A DNA stretch of 64,000 nucleotides from the NCBI GenBank assembly GCA_958295465.1, contig OY282353.1, forward strand, positions 2,285,001 through 2,349,000. The letters run 5' to 3'. The DNA comes from an uncultured Gammaproteobacteria bacterium (GTDB lineage Bacteria > Pseudomonadota > Gammaproteobacteria > HK1). Below the pieces are notes generated by a model. It searched no databases. It was not told the DNA's origin and saw only the letters and a program-made list of their open reading frames with translations. Shown here in pieces: positions 27,051 through 36,500 of the stretch (its first letter is position 1; each line of letters begins with the position of its first letter). A program made the position numbers and the translations under genes.

Positions 27051-29744
27051 ATGACCGATGCTGCTGACCTCGGCCAGGAGGCGCAAGAGAAAGATTGGTT
27101 CCCTGCCTGGGCGGCAGGCAGGCGGCCCGACCGCTTCACCCTGCTCCTCGCCGCGGCCGCCGCGCTGGGCGCGGGTTTCGTGCTCCTGCGGCAGGCCAGC
27201 TACGGACCGAGCATGGGGTGGGATGCCGTCAACTACATCACGGCGGCCCGCAATCTCCTGGCGGGTGATGGCCTTGTCGATTTGATTCGTCCTATGGTGA
27301 GCTGGCCGCCGCTGTATCCGGTGATACTCGCCGGCGGGGGACTGCTCGGGTTCGATCCGTACGCCGTCGCCGGGCCGCTCAACGCCGTCATCTTCGGGCT
27401 GACCGTTCTGGTCGCGGGTTGGTGGCTGCGGCGCCATCTGCACTCCCGATTCCTGTGGCTGTGGGGCTGCCTCTCGATCGCGCTGGCCCTTCCGCTCGCC
27501 GAAGTGGCGTCCCACGCCATGAGCGAGTCGGCTTTCATTCTGTTCGTAACGCTCGCGCTGACGCAGATCGACGCCCACCTGGGCGGCGGCGGACGCGCCT
27601 CCCTGATCCGGGCGGCGGCGTTCAGCGCGCTGGCCTGCCTGACCCGCTATATGGGCGCTTCCGTGATCCTGGCAGTGGTCCCGCTGCTGCTCGCAGTGCG
27701 GGTTGCGCCGCGGGAGAAGATGAAGCGGATCGCCGTCTATACGTTGATTGCCGCGGCGCCGGTGGGTCTGTGGATGCTGCGGAACTATCTGCTTGTCGGA
27801 TTACCGGTTGGCCGAAGGGACAAGGTTTTCTACCCATTTGACTTCATCGTGGACGAGGCTTTGCGCATCGCCGTCCACTTCTGGTGGCTCGTCGGGTTGA
27901 CCGCCCCGGTCCTGTTGGCGCTCGTGATGGCCGCCTGCCATGCGTTCTGCCGCCGCTCGGACCGGAAAGGGACCGCTCCCGCTGCATCGGATGTTGCCTG
28001 GGGTCCGTTGCGCGTATGCGGCGGTTTTGCGCTCGCCTACCTGACGCTGCTCGTCGCCGCGATGATGGCGGGAGGCACCTGGTCTGGATTGCAGTGGAGA
28101 TACCTTGCCCCCGTGTATATTCCGCTCCTGCTCGCGGCGTTGCTGCTGATGGACGGCGCCCTGCGGTATGCGCGGAAAGCGGGCGCCGCGGGGAACCGTT
28201 CCGCGCCGGCGGGGAGGTTCAAGCGATGCGGGGCTCTCGCGGCCGTCCTGATGTCGGCGCTGTCCCTGCAGGCAGCTTGGCTGGTTGTGCTGCATGAACG
28301 CGAAATACGGCTCTGGAATGCTGGTGCGCGACAAGCGTATGCCTCGCCGCGATGGAGGAATTCGGAGAGCTTGCGGTACATTCGGGAGGCGGCTCTGAGA
28401 GGCGCGATCTGGAGCGATGCCTGGCCCGTCACGGTTTTGTACGCCGACAGTCTGCGACGCCATTACGCACTACCATGCGAACCGGATCATCTGCGGTTCG
28501 CATGGTCGAAAGCGCTTGGCAGCGAAGAGGCATATGTCCTCCATTTCAGTGACTCGCGGGGATGCCCTCAGTGGCAGGACGACGCCCTCCGAAGCCACTT
28601 GTCTCGGGAGCCTTTGCTGGAACTGGTGGCGGAACTGGCCGACGGCAAGCTGTATCGCCTGCGCGAACGCGAATCTCTGGAGTCCCGGCCGGCTATGTTC
28701 CTCAGTTCTGATGCTCCGGTGGAGGGGGAGCCGTTCGAAGCCTATATCAACCGGTCTCACGGTCGGTGGCTGTTCGGGGAACCATGGCGGTGGGAGAAAG
28801 GCGGCGATGCCGACGGCTGGACGAGCCTCCGCTTTCAACGGCCCACCCACGTGTACATCCCCACGGCTGCCGATGTCGGGCATCGCCTGCGCGCTTCGGT
28901 GTACTACGCGGACCAGCTCGGCAACCGAGTGAGAACGACGACCAAGCCGTCCGAACCCGTACAGCCGGGTCTCCCGAAAGTGTTCTTGGCGCCGTCTGGA
29001 AGCGAAGACGGCAGGGGCGCGGCGGGCGTTACCGAAGCGGACCGTATCCTTCGTTCCAGGTACGATTTGTACCTCCGCGGCAACAGGCTGATCTATGAGA
29101 ACCGGAGTTGCAGATGGAAAGACGAATACGGTACGCGGTTCTCGTTGACCGTCTATTCGCTGGATTCCGAAAGTGGAACGCCCGAACGCAATGCGCTGGA
29201 TTTCGCATGGAGCGAGTCTTTCTGGCAGGGCAACGGCGCCTGCATCACCGAGCGCCGGCTTCCCGACAAGGACATCGTCGGCATCCGAACCGGGCAGGTT
29301 GACCGCGACGGGAACCCCCTTTGGGAAGCGGAGCACTGGTTCGAGGAGAGCCGGCGGTGGCTTGACGGCTATTGGTCGTCGGCGACCTCCGGCGAGCCGG
29401 TGGCCCGCGGCGTCTTCGACATCTATCTCGGCGCGGGAAGTCTGATCTTCGTCAAGGACCCGTGCGCCCGCGCCGACACGGAGGCGATGTTCTTTCTGCA
29501 CCTGATTCCCGCCAACGTGGCTGACCTCCCCGACCATCGCAAGCAATACGGCTTCGACAACCTGGACTTCGTTTTCGACCAGCACGGCGATAGATTCGAG
29601 GGCAAATGCCTGGCGAAAGTCCCTCTCCCGGAATACGCCATCTCCGAAATCGGGACCGGCCAGTTCGTCCCCGGCCAGGGGCAGGTCTGGAAGGAGGAGT
29701 TCACGCCCCCGGCGGCACCTCTGAACGCATCAGTCGCAAAGTAG
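27051..29744 (+). CDS. GT-C (GT39/ArnT-like) glycosyltransferase with Ig-like and PC-DT modules, cut short by an amber codon
   Basis: 897 residues; AAGGAGG before ATG 27051. Residues 30-420 hold about 10 helices. The first periplasmic loop, MGWDAVNYITAARNLLAGDG, carries the conserved acidic residue of lipid-linked-sugar GT-C enzymes. Residues about 545-645 form an Ig-like domain (WRWEKGGDADGW, HVYIPTAADVGHRLRASVYY). Residues about 785-875 carry the PC-DT module (KDPCARADTEAMFFLHL, QYGFDNLDF, GKCLAKVPLP). The frame stops at TAG 29742; in the paralog at 33496 the same codon is TGG and translation continues into a deacetylase-like domain. The enzyme core is intact, so the truncated protein may still transfer sugar from polyprenyl-phosphate donors in the periplasm. 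Confidence 0.8.
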   Translation: MTDAADLGQEAQEKDWFPAWAAGRRPDRFTLLLAAAAALGAGFVLLRQASYGPSMGWDAVNYITAARNLLAGDGLVDLIRPMVSWPPLYPVILAGGGLLGFDPYAVAGPLNAVIFGLTVLVAGWWLRRHLHSRFLWLWGCLSIALALPLAEVASHAMSESAFILFVTLALTQIDAHLGGGGRASLIRAAAFSALACLTRYMGASVILAVVPLLLAVRVAPREKMKRIAVYTLIAAAPVGLWMLRNYLLVGLPVGRRDKVFYPFDFIVDEALRIAVHFWWLVGLTAPVLLALVMAACHAFCRRSDRKGTAPAASDVAWGPLRVCGGFALAYLTLLVAAMMAGGTWSGLQWRYLAPVYIPLLLAALLLMDGALRYARKAGAAGNRSAPAGRFKRCGALAAVLMSALSLQAAWLVVLHEREIRLWNAGARQAYASPRWRNSESLRYIREAALRGAIWSDAWPVTVLYADSLRRHYALPCEPDHLRFAWSKALGSEEAYVLHFSDSRGCPQWQDDALRSHLSREPLLELVAELADGKLYRLRERESLESRPAMFLSSDAPVEGEPFEAYINRSHGRWLFGEPWRWEKGGDADGWTSLRFQRPTHVYIPTAADVGHRLRASVYYADQLGNRVRTTTKPSEPVQPGLPKVFLAPSGSEDGRGAAGVTEADRILRSRYDLYLRGNRLIYENRSCRWKDEYGTRFSLTVYSLDSESGTPERNALDFAWSESFWQGNGACITERRLPDKDIVGIRTGQVDRDGNPLWEAEHWFEESRRWLDGYWSSATSGEPVARGVFDIYLGAGSLIFVKDPCARADTEAMFFLHLIPANVADLPDHRKQYGFDNLDFVFDQHGDRFEGKCLAKVPLPEYAISEIGTGQFVPGQGQVWKEEFTPPAAPLNASVAK

Positions 29745-30421
29745 TTGGACAACCACGCCGCCGCCATCTCGATTACCAACGATGACTGGCCCACCCCCGG
29801 AAGGGAGCCGGACATGGACCGCTACGTGATGGAGCAGGGCCTCGTCATGGGCTATGAAATGGTGACCGGAAATACCTTTTACGGTGATCGCACATTCAGC
29901 GGGCCTGACGATGAGCGGATCGTCTATCTGATGTCGGAGCTGGTTCCCAAGGGGTTCGGCTATTTCGGGCATGGGCACAATCACATCGACCACGACGAGT
30001 TGTCTTACGAAGAGGCCCTCGAATCATTCCAAGCCAACTATGACACCATGAAAGATTGGGGAATGAAGCCCGTCGCCTACGCCTATCCGAGAAGCGCCGG
30101 GCACGAAGAAGAGACGCAACGGGCTTTGGAGGCTTCAGGGTTTCTGAGCGGCAGACTACAGACCACGAACCCAGGAGAATTCTACAACCTCCCGGGGTCC
30201 CGGTCAGCGCCGGACAATTGGTTCGGCTTGCGGGCGTTGGAGATGCAAAGCATCGAGTTTCAGGGTTGCGACGCCTGCATCAACGACAACGACGAGTTGG
30301 CGCCTGTCCTGGATGAGGCATTGGCGCAGACCGCGTGGGTCATATTGACGTACCACGTCATCGGAAAGCCTGAGTGGTGGGGATGGTACGATTGGGGCGA
30401 ATTCCGCAAAGACGTTCAATC
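29460..30421 (+). repeat. Long near-identical direct repeat, copy 1
   Basis: Nearly identical at the DNA level to 35242-36279 (copy 2), spanning the PC-DT module and the deacetylase-like domain of two paralogous genes. Copy 2 has extra sequence at about 35950-36050 relative to 30165-30185 in copy 1. Both are direct and 5.8 kb apart, so homologous recombination between them could delete or amplify the DNA between. Confidence 0.9.
29745..30421 (+). pseudogene. Detached polysaccharide-deacetylase-like domain after the amber codon
   Basis: In frame with the preceding gene, the sequence continues TTG-GAC-AAC as DNHAAAISITNDDWPTPGRE, then FGYFGHGHNHIDHDELSYEE and MKPVAYAYPRSAG. This is the same domain found inside the intact 1036-residue paralog, over 90% identical by eye. 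The DD and H-x-H-x-H motifs resemble NodB-type polysaccharide deacetylases. It has no ribosome site of its own. After 30421 the paralogous sequence ends abruptly and a transposase fragment follows, so the C-terminal ~105 residues are lost. Confidence 0.82.
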
Positions 30422-30424
30422 CGG

Positions 30425-30820
30425 CGCGGAACAGTTCGAGCAAGCCCTGGGTGGCGCCTTGACGGACGTCGAGACAGGGGCGCAGCGGCGCATTGCACCC
30501 CTCGATGGCACTGGAGGCGCGATGGCACTGGTGCAGCACCACTTCGATGGCATGGAGCAGCGAGGCGCTCGCCGCGCCAAGCTGTCCCGCAGGCGGCGAG
30601 GAGATGACGAGACAGGGCACGCCGGCGGGCGCGGTGAGGACGCTTGTTCAGCGCCCCGACCAAGGACCGGCACCGGCGCCCCAGGCTCACCGCCTGCGCT
30701 GGCCAATGCTTCGAGCCGGGGCAGCACGCGCTTGTGGGCCAGCACCAGATCCGGCACCCGGTGGCGCAGGGACTTCGCAAGCTTCGCGCACTCCCCCACC
30801 CCGAGAGTGCTGATCGGAGA
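30425..30820 (-). pseudogene. Transposase C-terminal fragment
   Basis: The minus strand reads ASLLHAIEVVLHQCHRASSA then IEGCNAPLRPCLDVRQGATQ and GLLELFRAGLN, a pattern seen near the C-terminus of DDE transposases of the RASSAVEG-x-N type. Other segments are in different frames. It abuts the point at 30421 where the duplicated deacetylase sequence breaks off, so the insertion or a deletion at it destroyed the 3' end of that gene. The following 30825-31007 is AT-richer and could hold the promoter of the GT2 gene, but no clear boxes are seen. Confidence 0.6.
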
Positions 30821-31007
30821 CTGATATGAAGAATCAATGAGTTAGAGAAAATTTCACGCACCTATATGACACTTTGTCAGCAGTGTGTCACCGAACGGCC
30901 TGACGTGTAGCCACACGACATGCTGCGCTCCTGCATACACAGAGCCGAGTGCACTTGGAGTGCTCAGTTTCAGACCTGCACCCATCGATACCATTGAAGT
31001 CACGGAC

Positions 31008-33041
31008 ATGAAGGAGACTCCTGTTCTCATCCCGCAATCGACCACTGCGACTCCCTTGCCGTCGGTGTCGGTTCTCATCCCGGCTCGGAACGCCGAGGCG
31101 ACCATCGGGGCGACGATCGACTCGGTGTTGTCTCAGGACTACGAGGGCTCGGTAGAGGTCATCGTCGCCGACGGATCCGACACCCCGGCCATGTCCGATC
31201 TGGTTCGGCGGCGGTACCCGACGGTGACACTGGTTCCCAATCCGGAACAGGTCATCACGGCCGGAATCCACGCAGCGCACGGGGCGGCGACCGGAGAGAT
31301 CATCGTGCGGTGCGACGCCCATACGGTGCTCCCACCCGGATACCTGCGCCGCGCGGTGAGCACGTTGCAAAGGACGGGGGCGGCCAACGTCGGCGGCCGG
31401 CAGCGGCCGGTCGGCGCCACGTTCTTCGAGCGCGTGGTGGCGATGGCGATGACCACTCCCCTGGGGGCTGGCGGCGGCCGCCACCGACTGGGCGGCCCGG
31501 AGGGACCCGGCGACACCGTCTTCCTGGGCGCGTTCCGGCGCGATGCGTTGGAGGCGGTGGGTGGCGTCGACCCTACCCTTGGGGGGGCCGAGGACTACGA
31601 ACTCAACTGGCGGCTGCGGGCGCGCGGGGAAACGGTGTGGTTCGATCCCGGGCTCGTGGTCGCCTACCGGCCCCGCGGCACCTTGCGGGGTCTCGCTTGG
31701 CAGTATTTCAACTACGGCCGATGGAAGCGGGTCGTGGTGCGACGACATCCGACCTCCCTGCTGCCCCGGCATCTCGCCGGCCCGCTGTTGCTGCTGGGAT
31801 TGGCCGCCACGCCGGTCCTGGCCGTGACCGGCCCCACCTGGGCGGTAGCGGCGGTGCCGCTCACTTACGCCCTCACTCTGGCGCTCAACGCTCTGACGGT
31901 CGGCATCCGTCGCCGTTCGTACACTGCGCTTCTGCTCCCGCTGGCCCTCGCAACCATGCACTTGAGCTGGGGAATCGGTTTCCTTACCCCGGTTCGGACC
32001 AAGAGGGAACTGACCGCGTACCCGAGGCATTTTCGCACCGCCACCGCTGCCTTGCCGTCGGTGTCGGTTCTCATCCCGGCTCGGAACGCCGAGGCGACCA
32101 TCGGGGCGGCGATCGACTCGGTGTTGTCTCAGGACTACGAGGGTTCGGTAGAGGTCATCGTCGCCGATGGATCCGACACCCCGGCCACATCCGATCTGGT
32201 TCGGCGGCGGTACCCGACGGTGACACTGGTTCCCAATCCGGAACAGACTGCCGGCTTCGGGTTGCGTGCGGCGTACGGGGCGGCGACCGGAGAGATCATC
32301 GTGCGGTGCGATGCCCATTCGGTGCTCCCACCCGGATACCTGCGCCGCGCGGTGAGCACGTTGCAAAGGACGGGGGCGGCCAACGTCGGCGGCCGGCAAC
32401 GGCCGGTCGGCGCCACGTTCTTCGAGCGCGCGGTGGCGATGGCGATGACCACTCCCCTGGGGGCTGGCGGCGCCCGCTTCCGACTGGGCGGCCCGGAGGG
32501 ACCCGTCGACACCGTCTTCCTGGGCGCGTTCCGGCGCGATGCGTTGGAGGCGGTGGGCGGCGTCGACCCTGCCTTCGTTCGAAATCAGGACTACGAACTC
32601 AACTGGCGGCTGCGGGCGCGCGGGGAAACGGTGTGGTTCGATCCCGGGCTCGTGGTCGCCTACCGGCCCCGCAGCACCTTGTGGGGTCTCGCTTGGCAGT
32701 ATTTCAACTACGGCCGATGGAAGCGGGTCGTGGCGCGACGACATCCGGCCTCCCTGCTGCCCCGGCATCTCGCCAGCCCCCTGTTGCTGCTGGGATTGGC
32801 CGCCACGCCGGTCCTGGCCGTGACCGGCCCCATCTGGGCGGTAGCGGCAGTGCCGCTCACTTACGTCCTTACCCTGGCGCTCAGCTCTCTGGCGGTCGGC
32901 ATCCGTCGCCGTTCGTACGCCGCGCTCCTGCTCCCGCTGGCTCTCGCAACCATGCACCTGAGCTGGGGGATCGGTTTCCTTACCCCGATACGGACCAAGG
33001 TGCGGGTCGGTTCGACCGAGCCCGTTGCCCCTTCGCATTGA
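31008..33041 (+). CDS. Tandemly duplicated glycosyltransferase family 2 protein
   Basis: 677 residues from ATG 31008, made of two near-identical ~332-residue GT2 units (offset 996 bp, in frame). Each unit has the GT-A core: VSVLIPARNAEATIGA, SVEVIVADGSDTPA, metal-binding D-x-H in IIVRCDAHTVLPPGYLRRAV (DAHSVL in unit 2), GGAEDYELNWRLRARGE (NQDYELNWRLR in unit 2) with the ED catalytic pair replaced by QD in unit 2, and C-terminal helices LLLLGLAATPVLAVTGP and LPLALATMHLSWGIGFL anchoring it to the membrane. It resembles succinoglycan ExoA-type enzymes. A longer in-frame start at 30885 has no ribosome site. Codon use and identity of the units point to a recent duplication. Confidence 0.88.
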   Translation: MKETPVLIPQSTTATPLPSVSVLIPARNAEATIGATIDSVLSQDYEGSVEVIVADGSDTPAMSDLVRRRYPTVTLVPNPEQVITAGIHAAHGAATGEIIVRCDAHTVLPPGYLRRAVSTLQRTGAANVGGRQRPVGATFFERVVAMAMTTPLGAGGGRHRLGGPEGPGDTVFLGAFRRDALEAVGGVDPTLGGAEDYELNWRLRARGETVWFDPGLVVAYRPRGTLRGLAWQYFNYGRWKRVVVRRHPTSLLPRHLAGPLLLLGLAATPVLAVTGPTWAVAAVPLTYALTLALNALTVGIRRRSYTALLLPLALATMHLSWGIGFLTPVRTKRELTAYPRHFRTATAALPSVSVLIPARNAEATIGAAIDSVLSQDYEGSVEVIVADGSDTPATSDLVRRRYPTVTLVPNPEQTAGFGLRAAYGAATGEIIVRCDAHSVLPPGYLRRAVSTLQRTGAANVGGRQRPVGATFFERAVAMAMTTPLGAGGARFRLGGPEGPVDTVFLGAFRRDALEAVGGVDPAFVRNQDYELNWRLRARGETVWFDPGLVVAYRPRSTLWGLAWQYFNYGRWKRVVARRHPASLLPRHLASPLLLLGLAATPVLAVTGPIWAVAAVPLTYVLTLALSSLAVGIRRRSYAALLLPLALATMHLSWGIGFLTPIRTKVRVGSTEPVAPSH

Positions 33042-33067
33042 AAGGTGAGCGGAGCCAGCCACGGCGG

Positions 33068-33204
33068 TCGGGAGTCCATGCCGCGTCCGACCGCAGACTG
33101 ATTGGTCACGACGATCAGCAAGTGCCCGGCTTCGTGAAGACTCCGCAGCCCCTCCGACGCCCCCGGCAACAACTTCAGTTGCTCCGGTCGAGCAAGATAA
33201 TGAA
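33068..33204 (-). pseudogene. Fragment of a GmhB-like HAD phosphatase
   Basis: The minus strand reads LKLLPGASEGLRSLHEAGHL then LIVVTNQSAVGRGMDS, the PGA-x-E-x-L ... TNQS-x-V-x-RG signature of D-glycero-manno-heptose bisphosphate phosphatases. Only about 45 codons remain, without the catalytic N-terminus. Its 5' side ends at the IS-end palindrome at 33206. It shows that heptose-type LPS genes once stood here. Confidence 0.75.
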
Positions 33205-33205
33205 T

Positions 33206-33236
33206 TGAACCGCCCCGGGATTCCCGGGGCGGTTCA
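33206..33236. repeat. 31-bp perfect palindrome (paired IS3-type ends)
   Basis: TGAACCGCCCCGGGA, one T, then its exact reverse complement. The arm equals the outer end of the IS3 remnants at 3168 and 22441. It separates the gmhB fragment from the remnant of a PC-DT module gene. No T-run follows, so it is not a classical terminator. Confidence 0.9.
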
Positions 33237-33250
33237 GAGAGATTCGAGGG

Positions 33251-33371
33251 TAGCAATTTCCGCTAACGCCCCGAACTCGATTGCACGACTGAGATTTCGC
33301 GGCTATCCCGGCTGCCTGAGCATTTGATCGTTGTGGTTCATGGGACGTTTTCGGGCTTAGCGGAAATTGCT
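33251..33371. mobile_element. MITE-like element with inverted ends and 10-bp target duplication (copy D)
   Basis: Ends GCAATTTCCGCTA (33253-33265) and TAGCGGAAATTGC (33358-33370) are exact inverted repeats. The interior keeps GAGATTTCGCGGC and GGGACGTTTTCGGGC, as in copies A and B. GATTCGAGGG flanks it on both sides (33241-33250 and 33372-33381). The intact paralog at 29593 has this sequence once, so the element inserted into a coding module and duplicated its target. Confidence 0.88.
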
Positions 33372-33500
33372 GATTCGAGGGCAAATGCCTGGAGAAAGTC
33401 CCTCTCCCGATATATGATTTTTCTGAAATCAGGACCGGCCAGTCCGTGCCCGTGGTTGGTGGTTTCAATCATGTCTGGGAAGCGGAGTTCCGCCGATGAT
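33372..33500 (+). pseudogene. 3' remnant of another PC-DT module gene
   Basis: Downstream of the MITE the frame reads FEGKCLEKVPLPIYDFSEIR then TGQSVPVVGGFNHVWEAEFR, closely matching the end of the PC-DT module in the two large glycosyltransferases. Its TGA overlaps the ATG of the 1036-residue gene, so a complete gene once preceded and was translationally coupled to it. The 5' part is missing beyond the palindrome at 33206. Confidence 0.8.
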
Positions 33501-36500
33501 GAAGATGTGGACGACGCGGTCGAATGGGCGCTTCGGGATGAGGGGAACCCTTTGCCTTCCCGCGCTCATCGTACTCGTCGCGGCCCTGGGCGCGGCGCAT
33601 ATCCTGCTCCGCACGTCCACCTACGGCGCGGCGCTCGACAGCGGCGACGCCTTCAACTACCTGTCGGCAGCCGAGAGCCTGGCCGCCGGGGAGGGCCTGC
33701 TGAGCCCCGGCGGCGGGCAAATGGTGCTCTTTGCGCCTTTCTTCTCCATGGCGCTGGCGTTCCTGAGCCTGTTCGGCATCGAGCCGGTGGACGGGGGCCG
33801 GTTCCTGAACGCAACTGCCTTCGGCCTGCTCATCCTGGTGTCGGGCCTCTGGCTGAGTCGGCGTCTCAAGTCGCCGCCGATCGCGCTGGGCGTGGCGGTG
33901 GTGGTGATGGCATCCCTCCCCCTCGCTCATGCCGCTTCGACCTTCAAGAGCGAGCCCCTCTTCATCCTGTTCACCCTCCTCGCCCTGATGCCGCTGGAGT
34001 CGTTCCTGCATCGGAGAAGCGGCACGCCGGCCCTCGTGCTTTCCGCCGTATTCGCCGCGCTCGCCGCGGTGACCAGGTATATGGGAGCTGCGCTCATCCT
34101 CTCCGGAGTCCTCATGCTCCTTTCGCGCCGGAACGTCCCGGTACGCCAGCGGTTGAAGCATGCCTTGGCCTTCGGCGCCATCTCGTCGCTCCCGCTCGCG
34201 GCGGCGATGGCGCGCAACCAACTGGCCTCGGGAACCCTCTTCGGGGTCAGGACCGAAGCGGTGGGACAAGCCCCGTCGGGACAGTCCCTGTTCGATTCGC
34301 TGGGTCAGATCGTCGAGGTGTTCCACGAGTGGGCCGGCCCGCTGTCCCCTATCTACTGGCAGTTGCAACACTCGTCGTGGCTGATTGCCGGCCTGTTTCT
34401 GCTGCTGGCGGCGCTTTTCCTCATCACCCCCCGTCCGGGAAGGGCGTCTTCCGTCTTCTCGGTCTTCACGCTGGCGTACCTTGCGATCATCGCCGCGGTG
34501 GCGCCGCTCACGGTCAGGCAGGGCATAGACAGCCGGTACCTCACGCCGGTCTACGTCCCGCTGCTGTTCGTCGCGGCGTTCTGGCTGGACGGACTCCTGA
34601 GCAGCAAGCCGTCGGGCAGGATGTCCATGGGCCGGTGGGCGCTGGTTGCTCTCGCGCTTGTCGGCGGCTCCTGGCATATCGGCGTCTCGGTGCAGCAGAA
34701 TCTGCGGTTGACCGCCGAAGCGCTGGAATCGGGGTACATCGGCAAGAGTCTCAACACGGCGTACTGGGAGGATTCCGAGCTCGTGGCATATGTTCGGGCG
34801 AACCCCGTCTCCGGCCGGTACTACAGCAACGACCCCAACGTACTCCGCTGGAACGCGGGCGTTCCGGGAACGCTCGTGACTTGGGTTCCCCCCTGGTATG
34901 GGCGGAACATCTACGATTGCCAGGGCTGGTTCGAGCGGGTCATCCGGAAATCCCGGCAGTACGGGGAGCCTGAAGAGTATGTCGTATGGGTCGGCCAGGG
35001 CGAAGGCAGCCGGATAGTTTGCGGCCTCTGGCAGATGGAGTCGCCGCTCCCGTTGGAGCCGGTGGCGGAACTGGCCGATGGCACCATCTTCAGGGTGAAT
35101 GCGGCCTTCGACAGCGCCGGCGCGCGTCAGTCCGCCTACGAGCAGCTCGTATCCGACTACGAGGCGCTCGTATCCGGCGAACCGGCGATCCGCTCGGACT
35201 TCAACATCTACCTTCACGAAGACACGCTGACCTACTTCAAGGAGCCGTGCGCCCGCGTCGACACGGAGGCGATGTTCTTTCTGCACCTGATTCCCGCCAA
35301 CGTGGCTGACCTCCCCGACCATCGCAAGCAATACGGCTTCGACAACCTGGACTTCGATTTCGACGAGCGCGGCGTGATATTCGACGGCAAATGCTTGGCG
35401 AAAGTACCTCTCCCGGAATACGGTATCTCCGAAATCGGGACCGGCCAGTTCGTCCCCGGCCAGGGGCAGGTCTGGAAGGAGGAATTCACGCCCCCGGCGG
35501 CACCTCTGAACGCATCAGTCGCAAAGTGGTTGGACAACCACGCCGCCGCCATCTCGATTACCAACGATGACTGGCCCACCCCCGGAAGGGAGCCGGACAT
35601 AGATCGCTACGTGATGGAGCAGGGCCTCGTCATGGGCTATGAAATGGTGACCGGAAATACCTTTTACGGTGATCGCATATTCAGCGGGCCTGACGATGAG
35701 CGGATTGTCTATCTGATGTCGGAGCTGGTTCCCAAGGGGTTCGGCTATTTCGGGCATGGGCACAATCACATCGACCACGACGAGTTGTCTTACGAAGAGG
35801 CCCTCGAATCATTCCAAGCCAACTATGACACCATGAAGGATTGGGGAATGAAGCCCGTCGCCTATGCCTATCCGAGAAGCGCCGGGCTAGAAGAAGAGAC
35901 GCAACGGGCTTTGGAGGCTTCAGGGTTTCTGAGCGGCAGACTACAGACCACGCACCCTGTTGCATCTTACAACCTCCCGGTACGGATAGCTCGATATTTC
36001 CGCAACCTTGTGCGGGGGAGCGCAAGCCCCGTCGGATTGTACAATCTCCCGGGGTCTCAGTTAGCGCCGGATAATTGGTTTGGCTTGCGGGCGTTGGAGA
36101 TGCAAAGCATCGAGTTTCAGGGGTGCGAGGGCTGTATCAACGACAATGACGAGTTGGTGCCTATCCTGGATGAGGCATTGGCGCAGACCGCGTGGGTCAT
36201 ATTGACGTACCACGCCATCGGAAAGCCTGAGTGGTGGGGATGGTACGATTGGGGCGAATTCCGCAAAGACGTTCAATCCATCGCGGCGCGTGATTTCTGG
36301 ACGGCTCCGATGAACGACATCACCCTTTATGTCCGGGAAAGAGAGAATGCCGTGATAACGGTTGAAGTCGTTGAGGGCAGCACCGGAACCGAAGGCATCG
36401 AGATTACGCTATCCGACGGTCTGGACAACGGCAGATTCAACCAGCCGTTGACGATACTGTTCGATCAGCCAACGGATTGGGTTGGCAGACCATTCACCGT

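Noticed and set aside
29742..29744. Programmed read-through or pyrrolysine at the amber codon
   Set aside because: The paralog has TGG at this codon and the rest of this gene's 3' end is destroyed by a transposase fragment, so a simple nonsense mutation is enough.
33206..33236. Rho-independent terminator
   Set aside because: Perfect palindrome but no T-run on either side, and the arm is identical to an IS end elsewhere in the window.
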